This document shows, in pieces, positions 1 to 10,930 of a stretch of 64,000 bases of DNA. Numbering within the stretch: position 1 is the stretch's first letter; each line of letters starts with the position of its first letter. Origin of the DNA: Naematelia aurantialba (lineage: Eukaryota; Basidiomycota; Tremellomycetes; Tremellales; Naemateliaceae); the NCBI GenBank assembly GCA_021527695.1, contig JAKFAO010000009.1, positions 62,001 through 126,000 of the forward strand, given 5' to 3'. Both the position numbers and the translations under genes were made by a program. The notes beneath the pieces were generated by a model that was not told the origin of the DNA, did not search any database, and saw nothing but the letters and a program-made list of their open reading frames with translations.

Positions 1-1
1 C

Positions 2-947
2 TTGAGCTTTGCGCTACTGATGCCGTCTCTGTTCCTCCTTGCCACCATAGCCGTGCATCGAGTCCGTGCTGCTCGGTGAGCTACTTGACTCTGTTCTTTA
101 TAAGAGTATACAGCAGTCGCTGACCGTCGTCCAGGCAACGCGAAAAGGACCGCGCACCGCCGCTTCTCGTTCTTTCCCTTCCTGAGCGCATCTGGACGCC
201 GGATATAGTTTGGGAAAAAGACGACTCCTCCGACTCTGAATCGATCAAATCGACCGCAGCAGGCCCGATAATACCTCCCCCTCCACCAATCTCGCCTTCA
301 GACGTCCTGACTCCCCCGCCAATCACTGTGTCTGATCCGTTTGTTGATCCCTCAAGCGCTGCGGCAGCGTCAGCACCCGCTGTCGCGGCGTCCAAAAAGC
401 CGCGTAAAAAGTCGCAGACAAGGTATTTTTCCAAAGACGAGTGCGCAATTTGTATGGACAGTTTCCACCGTGGCGATGTGGTGCGGATCTTGCCGTGTGG
501 ACATGTCTTCCACAAGGACGAATGTGACGAGTGGTTGATGAAGTGGCGGAAGCTGGTGAGTGGGCTTCCTAGTCGTTATGACCGACTGTTTCAAGTTATG
601 GCGAAGTGTCCAGCTAATGCCATCAGTGCCCAACTTGTCGAGCAGACGTGACGCTACCGCCGGGCGCAAGTGTCCAGGGGTCCAAACTGACACCAGTCGC
701 TCCACGGGACTCGATGGATGATGACCGCGAGGGAGAGGGAGAGGGGGAGGGAGAACAGCCATGGTCTCTAGGGAGACTCGGAATGGCCGTGGCAGATTGG
801 CGCGCTCGAATGTTTGGCCGCCGCGTGCGTCTCGCGGAAGATGAGGAAGAGGCAGGCGAGAGGACTCCGCTTGTTAATCGGTCAAGGGCGGGGTCGGATG
901 TGGAGACACAGCCAGCACAGTCGAGGCGTGATGAGGGGACGGTGTGA
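2..947 (+). CDS. Membrane-anchored RING-H2 E3 ubiquitin ligase (5' partial)
   Basis: The first exon enters from outside the window and encodes a hydrophobic stretch ([15 protein letters not shown]), probably a membrane segment. Splicing 76-134 (GTGAGC to CCAG) joins it in frame to a Pro/Ser-rich, acidic linker. The RING-H2 finger starts as [12 protein letters not shown] and continues [16 protein letters not shown] second intron, 556-626 (phase 0, branch-like CTAATG), splits the finger, and the next exon supplies the last ligand pair as CPTCRADV. All eight zinc ligands (C-C, C-H, H-C, C-C) are present. Membrane segment followed by RING-H2 is the layout of membrane-bound ubiquitin ligases that modify ER, Golgi or vacuolar proteins. 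The substrate is unknown. The C-terminal tail is acidic and ends in TGA. Confident for the RING; the membrane role is inferred. Confidence 0.8.
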
Positions 948-1235
948 TTTCTCAATGGACATGCTACGCGCATAACAATGAGATGTGTGGGGGGGGGGGG
1001 AGGGTATTCAGGCAAGAGACGGGACATGAGACGTTATTTGTAGTTACTCCATTCCCGACTCGCGACTCTTTCAGCTTTGTATGTTGCCAATCTACGTTTA
1101 CATCTCACGTCGCAATGCTATGACTGTTGTGCTAATTGCAGGGCAGATGGCGAGTGATACTGTACTCCCTTGCCGTTGGTACAGACTACACCTTCTCCGC
1201 TGGTTTTCTAGATTCAGAAGAACGAAGGTCTGCGA

Positions 1236-2795
1236 TCACGCAGTGTCCACGACATCCCAGTCAGTCACCTGTATAGTGGTCAGCAAGGGAGACCGAGTAT
1301 TCGTCGTGGCCACAAACGCGAGGACAGGGGGAGCGTGGAGGCCGTGAGGCAAGCAATCGTGGGGTGGGGGGAAGGGACGTACCAGGTACTCGTCCAAGTC
1401 GTCGAGCTCGGCCATCTCCTCTTTACTCAATTCGAAATCAAAGATGTTGGCGTTGGACACTATGCGTTTCTGCGAGACAGATTTGGGGATGACAACAAAG
1501 CCCTGTTCTCGAGGTCAGTGCCTGTACGTCATGCCGGAGTAACCCAGAGCTCCTGGAGTCGTCCGTCCCGACCCACCCCCCCCCCTTCCAACTTCCCCGG
1601 GATGGCGCTACGAGGCAGAGCTCGCGAGAAGACAATAGTTACGACACGCTATTAGAAGAAGAAGACATGACTCACGTGTTGGATACCCCACCGAAGCATG
1701 ATCTGCGCTTCGTCTTTCCCATGCGCCTTGGCAGCTTTGACGACGGCGGGATGTCCGAAGCGCATCGCCCGTGCCAGTGGGCCCCATGCCTATTGTCAAA
1801 TCAGCACCCTGGAAGAAACCCGTAAAGGCAGCAAAGGCGCACCTCGAGAATAATGTCGTTCTTCTCGCATATTTCGACAATTTCGGGATGACGCATGAAG
1901 GGATGTAGGTCGATCTGATTGATCACTGGTAGCTCTGCGTCACGATCCAGTAGCTCCTGGATATGCTTGGCGCCCCAGTTGGACACCTGCTCTCAACTAT
2001 CAGCCAAGAAGCCCTTGGCGATGCTGGGGAGGACCTCGATTAGATGGTAGGTGGGCGACGAGGAGGTGGTATGATCGAGACAGCGGATATGGGAAAATAA
2101 GGGTGTCGTGAAAGAGGAGACAGAAAAGCAGTAGAGCGCGAGGGTAGAGGACAGAGGAGAGAGACGGGTTGCGACGACTAACCCCGATGGAGCGCACTAG
2201 GCCCTCTTCTTTAGCATCGCACACCGCCCTCCACACTTCCTTGCGGATCTCGGGACCGCCAATTGCAGAGTGCATCAGAAAGAGATCAAAATATGTCAAT
2301 CCGGATTTCTTCAGAGACAGGCGAAGATCCGAGAGTGCAGAGTGGTAGTCCCGGTTGTGCATCAGTTTTGAGGTGAAGAAGACGTCTGAGCGAGGCGTGC
2401 CAGAGGATTCTGCCGGGGCGTTAGTCTTTCGACCACTGTATGCAAACACACAGCCATCGAACAGAGATACGGGACCAGAAGAGGGGCATGCGGTCGTGTG
2501 GCAGAGGAGACGGGGGCCAACGCACTCAGCCAATCTGCCAAAGCTCTCCCGCAAGCGCCTTCATTCTCGTACCACTCTGCCGTATCCACGTGCCTGTATC
2601 CAGCCTCCAAAGCCCACTTGACCGATTTGTATGTCTCCGAGTCGGACATCTCGTACACGCCCAACCCGAACTGAGGGATCGAGTTGCCGTCCCGCATCTG
2701 TTCATAGGTATCTCAGCCGATTTGCCCTCGAGTGGCAATACCCCGGAAAGCGCACGTACCTTGAGACGAGCGCCCAGGGAGGTGACAGTGGGCAT
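1236..2795 (-). CDS. Aldo/keto reductase
   Basis: NAD(P)H-dependent reductase of the aldo/keto reductase superfamily, probably cytosolic. Exons run from ATG at 2795 ([12 protein letters not shown]) through [13 protein letters not shown], the Asp/Tyr catalytic segment DTAEWYENE, the Lys strand [12 protein letters not shown], the His strand [30 protein letters not shown] and the C-terminal cofactor segment [11 protein letters not shown]. The catalytic tetrad Asp-Tyr-Lys-His is therefore intact. At least six short introns interrupt it; the last separates LDEYL from [10 protein letters not shown] before the stop at 1236. The length, about 310 residues, is normal for the family. The gene is divergent from the tubulin-ligase-like gene, with a 264-bp shared promoter. 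The substrate cannot be read from sequence. Some exon borders in the middle are approximate. Confidence 0.85.
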
Positions 2796-3059
2796 CTTTC
2801 GTAGTAATGACACTATGTACAGGGGATAAGAAGGGAGGAGGAGGAGGACGCCTGGTCGTATGTGAGTGTAGGTTGGCTCGACAGACGACAAATATTCGTA
2901 GTATGGCATCCCCGGATTTTCTGGACTGTGGGGCTCCACTTCATTCACGTGCACCGCACGTGGAAAATGTTCAGACAGAGCTGATCGATGTATCAGTACA
3001 GTAGTAGTGTACTCGCACTGGACCACCCAAACGCTTCACCACTCACGACGGGCAGACTA

Positions 3060-4872
3060 ATGAGCGCAGAAGCCGGCCCCTCAGGTCGTCGCCTGACGGC
3101 GTTCGTCTCCTTTCCATCTCCGTACACCCAATCCTTGCTGGTCTCAGCTCTGGTGTCCACTATACCAGACTTGTCGTTGTCGCTGGCACCATTCCCCGAG
3201 GACGAGCCTCCAGCCTTACAGTGGTATGTCGGGCTACCTAGCCTAGGCTATCCTCTAATACAGTTCAGGGCGGATTATGATCTCCTGTCATTTGACAAAC
3301 CTCACATGAATCCTACGTCCTACCTCATATCGTCGTATATATACCGCAAAGCGCTCATTCGAAAACATCAATTGCACATGGTCATCACGGAATACTTGGC
3401 CAAGACGCGCCATCGTGGCCATCGCTCGATCTTGGAGGACGGTGGCGTACCACAAGGCTGGGTGGTAGACTTGCAATTTGCGGACGAGCTCGATGAGCTG
3501 CTTGTAGACGATCTGTACGAGATGGCGGAACGGCTGCGGGAGAACGAGGGCGCTCCAGATGAAGCAAAGCGGTGAGATCCATCTGACGGCATGGCAAAGC
3601 GGACGCTGAAAGAGAGGCAGGTGGTTCATCCTGAAGCCGGGTTTTGCAGATCGAGCACAGGGCATTAGGATGTTCTCGACAGAAGACGAGCTCCGGGCAA
3701 TCTTTGAGGAGTTTGAGCCTCCATCGGACGACGAGGAAGAAGACGACGACGATGACGATGATGGTGCAGATGAGGATGGCTTAGGGCTGGGAGAAAATCC
3801 CGCTGATCAGCTGGTATCGCGGTTGGAAGAGCTTGAGGTGGATGAAGAGGAGGGTGGGACCGGGGTTATGACCAGTCAACTGCGACATTTCGTCATACAG
3901 GTTAGTGCTCTCTTCCCACTATGAGAGTGATGGCTGACGATGAACAACAGGAATACATGCCCCGCCCTGTCCTGTTCGATATTATGAATACCGCTGCCGG
4001 CCATAAAGTGAATATAGCCCCTGTGTTGATTCTCGCTAATGTTTACCAGTTCCATCTCCGAGCATATGTCCTCATCACAGGGGCGTACACGGTACACCTC
4101 GCACACACTATGCTCGCCCTCTTCTCTGGCGCGCCGTATGCCTACCCTCGCTCCACTGGAGACATGGACCTGCTACCGCATCTCACGAACACTTGCCTAC
4201 AGGTTGGTCTACTGTTCTTCTTTGTGGCGATGGCGGGCGGGCGAGCTGATGCGTAATCTCAGACTGACGCATACGGAGCTCCCACGCCCCCCGCAGAGCT
4301 TGTCAGAACATTTTGGGAGCTCGTGGGTCTCCAGGCGCTGCAGACTCCCGGACCGGAGGGGAAGTACAAAGCAGTCGGTACGATCGACAAATCTTGGCTG
4401 GAGCGGACGTTCGACAAGGTCGGAAAGGTGGTGGCAGAGAGTGTGCGGGCTGGAGCAGAATGCGGAAGCTTTGGCCTACAGTTCCTACCGAACGCCTTTG
4501 AGGTGAGCTACCAGCCCCTTGCTTTAGTCCCGGATATTTACTACATGATAGATTTTCGGCGTCGATTTGCTCCTTTCGTTCCCGGAGAATGTTGCGCTTT
4601 CCGGAGGAGCATCGGTGCCAGAACCTACAGTGACACTATTGGAATGGAATGCCTCTCCAGACTTTCATCAATCAGGGGATAGACTGCGAAAAGAACTGGG
4701 CGAGTTGTTCAAGGGAGCAGTCAGGATCGCGGTACTGCCCTTCTTTGGGATACGTCAGGACGAAGAGGAGGTGCTAGACGGTGAACAGGGCAGTCTTTGG
4801 GAGCTCGGGGATGAACGATGGGGATGGAGATTGGTCGGGCGAGGGGAAATACGAAATTTCGGGCAAAGCTGA
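3060..4872 (+). CDS. Tubulin-tyrosine ligase family protein
   Basis: TTL-domain protein of the fungal cytoplasmic type (related to the ligase half of yeast Pby1). These ATP-grasp enzymes add amino acids to protein C-termini, but the fungal substrate is uncertain. Starts at ATG 3060. Recognisable blocks are SYIYRKALIRKHQLH near residue 90, YMPRPVLFDIM, FHLRAYVLITG, and LLEWNASPDFHQSGD, matching the family's metal/ATP-binding strand. Introns were traced at 3224-3268, 3574-3668, 3901-3950 and 4008-4049, with two more near 4201-4263 and 4504-4552. Each restores the frame. A very acidic run (EEEDDDDDDDG) lies just before the ATP-binding part. The gene ends at TGA 4872. The 45-bp and 42-bp introns are among the shortest in the window. 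Confidence 0.82.
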
Positions 4873-5082
4873 GTTGCGACGGGAAGGGGAAAAGGCACCG
4901 TCAACTCCTGGTCGATCGGAGTGGTCGATGAAGAAGAGTGAGATGGGGCGTTCTGCGGTCAGGTATAAGGCTCTGATGCCAGGACGTTTATAAACTATCG
5001 CGGTAGATGCTGTATCGTTCAGTAATGGGCATCACACAGGGATCGGACATTGTAGTGTATGCTTCAACGTGCCGCTTGCAAA

Positions 5083-5718
5083 TCAGAAACTCCCCATGGA
5101 ACTCGCCATGGTCTCTGTGCTGCCCATACTGCTGCTCTCTTCACCGCTCTCTTCCGCCTTCTCTTCCTTCGCTTTCTTCTCTTCCTTCTCTTCCTCCTCG
5201 ATCTCCTTCCACGACGCGAAATCACTGGTATACACCAGCCGCAATACCCTTTCAGAGCTGGCGAACGTGCTTTTCATCTCGGCGTAGATGTCCAACTCAG
5301 ACGCCTCGCCAGTGGCGAACGCCAAGAGCGGGTTTGTAAGCAATCTCGCCCGTTGAGAAAGTTCGTCTCGGACGGTAGAGAGGTCTGCTTCCTGGCTATT
5401 TTCGAGCCAGCTATCTGCTCGAACTCGCACAAACTCATCTAGTTCGAGCTGTTTCGCCAGCTCCCATCGCAGTGGTACCGGCGTGCTTGGGGGCGGAACA
5501 GTGGCCGCGCGCCGAGCAGAAGCGGCCGCGATGAATCTGAGGACTCTGCTCCAACACTCTGATTTCTCGGCATTTATCGTGGTTTGCGTCGCCTTGGTAA
5601 CGTTGCTGTTACATGTTGTCGATGTGACATGTTGTTTAAATTCCAGCTCCACAGTGTTGTCACGCGACCGGGAGAGAGATCCAGCGACAGACTTTGTGCT
5701 GGGAGATGATGTCGTCAT
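5083..5718 (-). CDS. Hypothetical protein with charged C-terminal helix
   Basis: Single-exon open frame of 211 codons starting at ATG 5718. It has a Ser/Thr-rich N-terminus, a central region (LRWELAKQLELDEFVRVRADSW) that looks helical, and a strongly charged stretch of Glu and Lys (EIEEEEKEEKKAKEEKAEE) before a Ser/Met/Gly-rich tail. No catalytic motif, signal peptide or membrane segment was seen and I do not recognise the family. It is the first of five small minus-strand genes between 5 and 11 kb. It could be a nuclear or scaffold protein, but that would be a guess. Confidence 0.5.
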   Translation of the reverse strand: MTTSSPSTKSVAGSLSRSRDNTVELEFKQHVTSTTCNSNVTKATQTTINAEKSECWSRVLRFIAAASARRAATVPPPSTPVPLRWELAKQLELDEFVRVRADSWLENSQEADLSTVRDELSQRARLLTNPLLAFATGEASELDIYAEMKSTFASSERVLRLVYTSDFASWKEIEEEEKEEKKAKEEKAEESGEESSSMGSTETMASSMGSF

Positions 5719-6524
5719 ATTTGCCACTTGACTTGCGACCTGGTCTTCTACGGGTTCTTGCTACAGGAAGGGATTATATAGGTCTCCCTTGCCTTGTAAA
5801 CAAGCGCAAGCAGAGAGTGGCGACCTCCCAGCCCGGGACTAGGAGCAAAGGATTGGATGGGATAGAGTGGGGTCTCGGCTGGGCCTTGCCCTTCAGTCTC
5901 CCTCGCCGCCTTCGGTCAGAAGTGTGAGAGGTGCAGAAGCAAGGTCTCGGTCTCGCAGAATGGATTCTCTAGATCGCACGGAACCAACCGAAGAAAATGT
6001 CTCGATTGCCCGGAGTAAGTAGTCATTCGCATATGCAGACACCTCAAGAGCACAGACCCCAAAGACAGTTTAGAGGCGAACCAGGCGTGAAGCGAGGGTT
6101 CGCTCTGGAGAAGCTTGGACGACGAACCACCAATGTGGCGCTTTAACCGAAATGTCCTGCTAGAAGGCATGGCTGTGTGGAAGCACGCTTATTTCGGGAG
6201 CGTCTCGAACAAGAGCGAGGTGGCACCTCCTGTCATCTCAGTGAGGGAAGGCTCTCTTAGCTCCCAAGGAAGGTTCTGTCAGTTTCGAGGCTTATCAAGT
6301 GGACAGCGTCCCACAGTCAGGCATGCCACCAAGGTAGTCGAGACGACCAGATTTGCATCGCAAGGTTTATGATGCATGCACTCTCGGCTGTGGTTCTACA
6401 AGGATATCATGACGCCTCAAACACTCTACAGTACCTCGATCGTGCCCCATCACTGCCGTGACCTCCTTCAGACTCCCAGGATCCATGCCTATCCCCACGG
6501 TTCTGCTTTGGGATGCCGTTTGCT
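5719..6524. other. Gene-poor spacer
   Basis: About 800 bp with only short open frames on both strands, the longest 85 codons, none with domain-like composition. It probably carries the promoter of the minus-strand gene that starts at 5718. No repeat or RNA gene was recognised. Confidence 0.5.
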
Positions 6525-7241
6525 CTAGACTAGATCCTTGTCATCCGAGTTGACGATACACTCGGTCTCACTTGTCTCACCGGGCTCAGCACTGTCGCTT
6601 TGGGCTGTCCTCGCGGTAGACTCATCTTCATCTTCGTTACCTTGGCGGTCCCTTTGCATAAGAAATGCGATCAACGGGTCGGACGAAGATGCTTGGGTCT
6701 GTCCGTCCTGATTTTCCTGGATCTGTTGCGCTTCCAACCAGTCCTGGAGCTCATCGAACACTTGTGGTTGTGTCATCTCAGCGTCCAGCCAGTCCTGTTT
6801 CGCTTCCGCTACATATTCTTCAAGGTGTTGCTGCCATTTCCCTTTCCTCTCCGTGATGTAATCGACGAGACTTTGCGAAACACTCTTATTCGTCCCAAGA
6901 AGATCGTCGAAGGTCAGGCCGTGACCCCATAGCCGCGTCTTAGTTTTCAGAGGCATGGTATCGACCACGTTATCCACAGCGAAGAGAGCATCCTCCAGCG
7001 CCTTGATGTACCACTCGCTTGCTGGAATGCCTGGGTGCCTCTTGAGCGTGCTGGTCACGCTGGTAGCTGGCACAGACACGTCCAGCGGAAACGCATCTCC
7101 CATTCCGTTAGAAGCGTCCCGACCCAGTAATGCCTTGCGGTACAGTGCGAGGGGTATGTTGTCCGAGTTCGACTGACTGCCCTCGGCGCTGGAGCCCTTG
7201 GCCGTGGTGTCCAGCGGGCTAGTTGTGCTTATCTGTGGCAT
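6525..7241 (-). CDS. Hypothetical acidic protein
   Basis: Single-exon frame of 238 codons from ATG 7241 (MPQISTTSP). The N-terminal 60 residues are Ser/Thr/Asn-rich and probably disordered. A middle section (SEWYIKALEDALFAVDNVVD, then GHGLTFDDLLG, then HLEEYVAEAKQDWLDAE) has helical, coiled-coil-like spacing. The tail is acidic and Gln-rich. No known motif is visible and no family is recognised. It sits in the minus-strand run of small genes and shares no obvious similarity with its neighbours. It is likely a lineage-restricted protein. Confidence 0.5.
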   Translation of the reverse strand: MPQISTTSPLDTTAKGSSAEGSQSNSDNIPLALYRKALLGRDASNGMGDAFPLDVSVPATSVTSTLKRHPGIPASEWYIKALEDALFAVDNVVDTMPLKTKTRLWGHGLTFDDLLGTNKSVSQSLVDYITERKGKWQQHLEEYVAEAKQDWLDAEMTQPQVFDELQDWLEAQQIQENQDGQTQASSSDPLIAFLMQRDRQGNEDEDESTARTAQSDSAEPGETSETECIVNSDDKDLV

Positions 7242-7866
7242 GTGGGGAAATGGGTGCTCCGGTGCTTAATGGGTGGTCTTTGGCCGACTGAAAGTTGGAA
7301 GATAGGGGAGTAAAATGTGTCCCCCAAGAAGCCGACATGGCGTTATGAAGGGGGATTTTGCCACTCGCTGAAGAAGAGAAGGGGCGAGAGCCCTTCCCGG
7401 TCCCGAGTCCTTCCCGGTCCTCTGATGCAAGTTCATGTCAATCCTTTCACGGGTATTACGAGGCCACATCGCACTTCCAGGCAGTGTCGTTGTGCCTCAC
7501 GCTGCGTTGAGCATTCGGCGAACTCCCAAGGCGGCTTCAGAAGCCATTTGCACGTTCGTTTGAGTCGGGCTCCCCATTGACGCTCATAGGAGGTGTGGTG
7601 CAACGTCCTTTTGCCTTGGCGCCGCCCTCGCTCGGGACACAGGAGGCGTTGTCTATGCCTAATAATAGAGGGTGCACTAGACTGCTGCACCTTTATGCAT
7701 CGTGCTTCTCCTTGCTTTACATGAAACCAGCTCCCGAGACTCTCATCGCACCACTTGTCACAGACAGCGCTAACCAGCACACCATCTTAACGGCCAAACG
7801 GCGCAATATTCAACCCGCCGACTCGTAATATTGCATAACCACGAAGGACTCTCTCTTACGCAGCCC
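7242..7866. other. Spacer without recognised features
   Basis: About 620 bp between two minus-strand genes. Only short overlapping open frames on both strands are present, with no coding-like composition, RNA gene or clear repeat. It presumably holds the promoter of the gene starting at 7241. Confidence 0.45.
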
Positions 7867-8881
7867 CTAGTCTCCCATCTGCATCTCCGCCTCCGCACCC
7901 TCCGCATCACCGTCCTCGTCTACTCGTCGCCGTTTCTCAGCCCTAGTCTGCCTAGCCTGCTCCAGCACGTCGGAAAGGGGGGTCGACGATGCAGAACGAC
8001 TCCTAGGTTCAGCGGGAGTAAGCACATGGCCACTCCGTGTAGTCCCCGAAGCACCAGCCGTACCACCCAAAGCGAAATCCGAAGTCACGTTAACCCTGCT
8101 TGTCGTACTCAAGCTGCGGGCAGCCGTACCGCCTGTGACGAATCTTGTAGCAGGCGACACGGCCTCCCGAGCGATGCTCGTCTCAGCCTGCAGCGAAACA
8201 CCCGTCGTAGCCACCAGGTCTTGCCACAGAGCAGACATCTGCTTTTCAGTCGTACCGGACGGCTCCCGGAGCGTGGTGTACCGTGGAGACTTGGCTTCTT
8301 TGATCCTTTGGGCGACAAAGGCAAGACCGCGCAGCCGAGCCAGCACAACCTCCTGTTCGGGATAGTAGTCCGTGTAGAGCAAATCCTTGATGAGCTTGCC
8401 GCACAGGCCGAGCGAGTTGAGGGCCTGGTCGATCTCAGACTCGGGTAGCACCCATCGACCGCGCCGCCCAGTTTTGGTACCGACTCGGAGCGAACAAGGA
8501 ACCTTCAGTACCCCGCACCGTAGACAACTACACGGGAGAATGTCCCGTTAGCACGTAATCCCGAACCATGACCAAAACTCACGAATGCAGGGGAGTCCCG
8601 TCCCGTACCACCGTACCCCGAACCGCATTTCCCACAACGGGCACCAGACATTCGCCCAACGCATCCACGCACTTGTTACACTTCCGAGGGATATTCACCG
8701 CCACGAGCATAGAGTCGTCTCTCTCAAAGGCCGCTTTAACCGTCAAGTACTGTTTGGGATACGTAACCGACTCGATTTTCGAGTCCAGAACCGATAGAAG
8801 CTTGCCATACTGATCATGCTCCGCCTTGTCCACAACAACACCGCTGATCGTCTGGAACTCGTAGGCACGAAGGTGGGACAT
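7867..8881 (-). CDS. Protein with split Zn2Cys6-like cysteine pattern
   Basis: Two exons. The first runs from ATG 8881 and contains KCNKCVDALGEC. An intron (GTGAGT donor after position 8579, acceptor TGTAG near 8529) joins it in frame to CLRCGVLKVPC. The joined protein, about 310 residues, carries C-x2-C-x6-C, then a 22-residue linker, then C-x2-C-x6-C. This is the spacing of a fungal Zn2Cys6 zinc cluster except that the linker is much longer than the usual 5-12. The intron falls just before the second half-motif. Downstream is a helical segment (PESEIDQALNSLGLCGKLIK) and a Ser/Thr/Arg-rich tail with a basic patch (AEKRRRVDED) that could be a nuclear signal. A DNA-binding role is inferred from the cysteines only. 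Confidence 0.6.
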
Positions 8882-9383
8882 GGCTAGAAACGAGTAAAAT
8901 TTTGAGAGGTACGCGGGGAACGTATCTCGCGTACGAGTATATCGTCCACCAACGGCGGACGGTCGCTAGGAGACCCCTACGGTAAGTAACCACACAAGCG
9001 GTTGAATGGTGGGAAGATGGACCAGACTTACAGACTTGCCTCTTTGGGAAATCGCGTACTAATATACGGGATACCGTCCACTACATTCACTAGCCGTACC
9101 GCTCCATACGAGAGACGTGGTGCTCAGTACACAAGCAGGGCATCCCTGTCTGCATCTCCTCATCGAATGTATCGCGTCTTGACCAACCAAACATCATTCT
9201 AGCTGGAAACCGTCTGCCCGACGCCAAGTGTCCCGTGCTAAGTTGCCGTCCCGTTATAGCCCGTGACACCACTCTCTCCATTACTGTGCTTTTGACAGCC
9301 AAGCATGCCTATCTGCGGTCATGCTCATACGTCTCGTAGGCTATCACTCTTTCTGGCCTCGCGCACTCGGTCCCGACAGCCCT
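8882..9383. other. Spacer
   Basis: About 500 bp between minus-strand genes. No supported gene, repeat or RNA was found. It presumably includes the promoter of the cysteine-cluster gene starting at 8881. Confidence 0.4.
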
Positions 9384-9951
9384 CTAGATAGAAGTAGTAC
9401 GCACGCGACCAGTCAGTTCCGTCAACACGTCCTCCGTGTTGATGGCCTGTTGGACTTCCATGAGATGCACCTCCACATCCTCCTTTGGAGACGTTGACGC
9501 GATGTAATCCTGGAAGGACTCAGCTTGGAGGCTTGCATTGGTTGATTCCAGCATCCATCCTGCTGGTGGATGAGTGATTCTCCACTGCGAGATAATAGTC
9601 GCCACATGATCCCGGTCGGTGACCAGCTGATACTTGCTAGGTGGATCATCGGCGAAGAATAGGGAGCCGAGCGACGCACGTAAGTTTGCACAGCTTCTGG
9701 TCAAGGTCACGTCCCCCACTTGCATCCTTCTGGCCATAATTTCTAATTCGGCCACACGAATGGATATCTCGGCGGAGAGTTGAGCTGCCGTGGCCATGTC
9801 AGCCGTCCAACTACTGCAAGCAGCCGAGACGCGATTCGGGGACGTCGATCTGCACGGGACGACAATGCGCAGAAACCTGTAACGAGGCGGTCGCAGAAGC
9901 ACTCGGGCTGCTTGGTGAGACGTGGGACAGGTGTGAGAAATCGCCACTCAT
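9384..9951 (-). CDS. Lineage-specific DDPP-motif protein, copy 1
   Basis: Unrecognised protein related to the next gene upstream on the same strand (10442-10930). From a shared Trp (SSWTADMATAA) to about 35 residues past the conserved FFADDPP, the two align almost without gaps: SLFFADDPPS here against ALFHDDDPPT there, and VATIISQWRITHPPAG against VASTIAQWRTIFPRG. The shared Trp lies upstream of the in-frame ATG at 9799. A spliced start at ATG 9951 with an intron of about 70 bp ending at TTGCAG is therefore likely, but the donor is weak and the first exon is uncertain. The protein seems helical and soluble, with no signal peptide. Function is unknown. Confidence 0.5.
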
Positions 9952-10441
9952 AGGCGATGGGGAGGGAACGCTCTTGGGTTTACCTTCCTAGCTGTTTGTG
10001 GGAGGCTGTAGCAGGGGGCTTGTCCGTGCATCAAAGGAGGTCAGATGACACATAGTCTGGATGTACAAGAAGCATTGCGAAACGAAGACCACTACACTCG
10101 AGCATACGACCTGGCAACTCGTGGACCCCAGAGTCTAAGCGTTTTTCACAGCCAGCAAGTGCTTGAGACAGTGCCGACGCTACTTCCAAGCGGTTGCCAG
10201 GAATGGCTCTCCAAGCTCCACACACACGCCATTCCCTCACACGCCGTCCTGGGAGGAGATGCACGGTGTGGTGACAAAGACGCTCGGCTGGTCAGTGGCG
10301 ACTTGCTCCCTCACGGTGCATCCATCCTCTCTTAAATCTCAGCCACGTTCGGCGAACGGCTTCTTGGGGATATTGGGCTCTCAGTAATGCGCATCTGCAC
10401 TCGCGTATACATCTCCACTGAGCGACGGTAGCGACGTTCAT
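9952..10441. other. Spacer between paralogues
   Basis: About 490 bp separating the two DDPP-motif copies. A 96-codon plus-strand frame and several minus frames overlap here, but none shows similarity to the flanking genes or coding-like composition. No remnant of a third copy was detected by eye. Confidence 0.4.
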
Positions 10442-10930
10442 CTATGCGCCTCCGTCGTAGCCCCCTCCCTCTTGCTGATTCTCTGTGCTGATCATCGGCA
10501 CCAAATCGTCAGATGGGAAGGTCCAAGCAAGATCCGTTGGACGGAAGGACTTTTTCTCGTTGGTCGAGCCGTGGGTGGGTGGGATCCCACGGGGGAAGAT
10601 AGTTCTCCACTGTGCGATGGTGGACGCCACGATATCGCTCGACCTCATGTGGAGGCGAGCTACGGTCGGCGGGTCGTCGTCATGGAACAGCGCAGCAAGG
10701 GTCCGGTCCATATGGTTCATGTCGCTCATGACCCGCATGCAGTCGACGCCCAACCTCGTCGCCATAGTTACCAACTCAGTGTAGCACCTGTCCTTCTCGG
10801 TAGCCAAATCCCTAGCAGTCGCACTCCCATACCACCACGCAGTGTGGGCATCCAAGGGAATGTACCGTGAGGTCGCCGTGGAGCGCTTCGAGCTGTCGTG
10901 AGATGTGCCCCCAGTCGGGTTTGGATTCAT
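10442..10930 (-). CDS. Lineage-specific DDPP-motif protein, copy 2
   Basis: Single-exon frame of 162 codons from ATG 10930. It has a Ser/Thr-rich start, then AWWYGSATARDLATEKDRC, and the block TLAALFHDDDPP followed by IVASTIAQWRTIFPRG, shared with the downstream copy at 9384-9951. The similarity covers about 90 residues with at most one gap, so the pair looks like an old tandem duplication. Helix-rich, no signal peptide, no membrane segment. The C-terminus ends in a Gly-rich tail. I do not recognise the family. A GTG codon two triplets upstream also opens the frame, but ATG is preferred. Confidence 0.55.
   Translation of the reverse strand: MNPNPTGGTSHDSSKRSTATSRYIPLDAHTAWWYGSATARDLATEKDRCYTELVTMATRLGVDCMRVMSDMNHMDRTLAALFHDDDPPTVARLHMRSSDIVASTIAQWRTIFPRGIPPTHGSTNEKKSFRPTDLAWTFPSDDLVPMISTENQQEGGGYDGGA

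Noticed and set aside
6115..6372. 85-codon plus frame in the 5.7-6.5 kb spacer
   Set aside because: Short, no neighbours or splice partners, and similar-length frames exist on the opposite strand.
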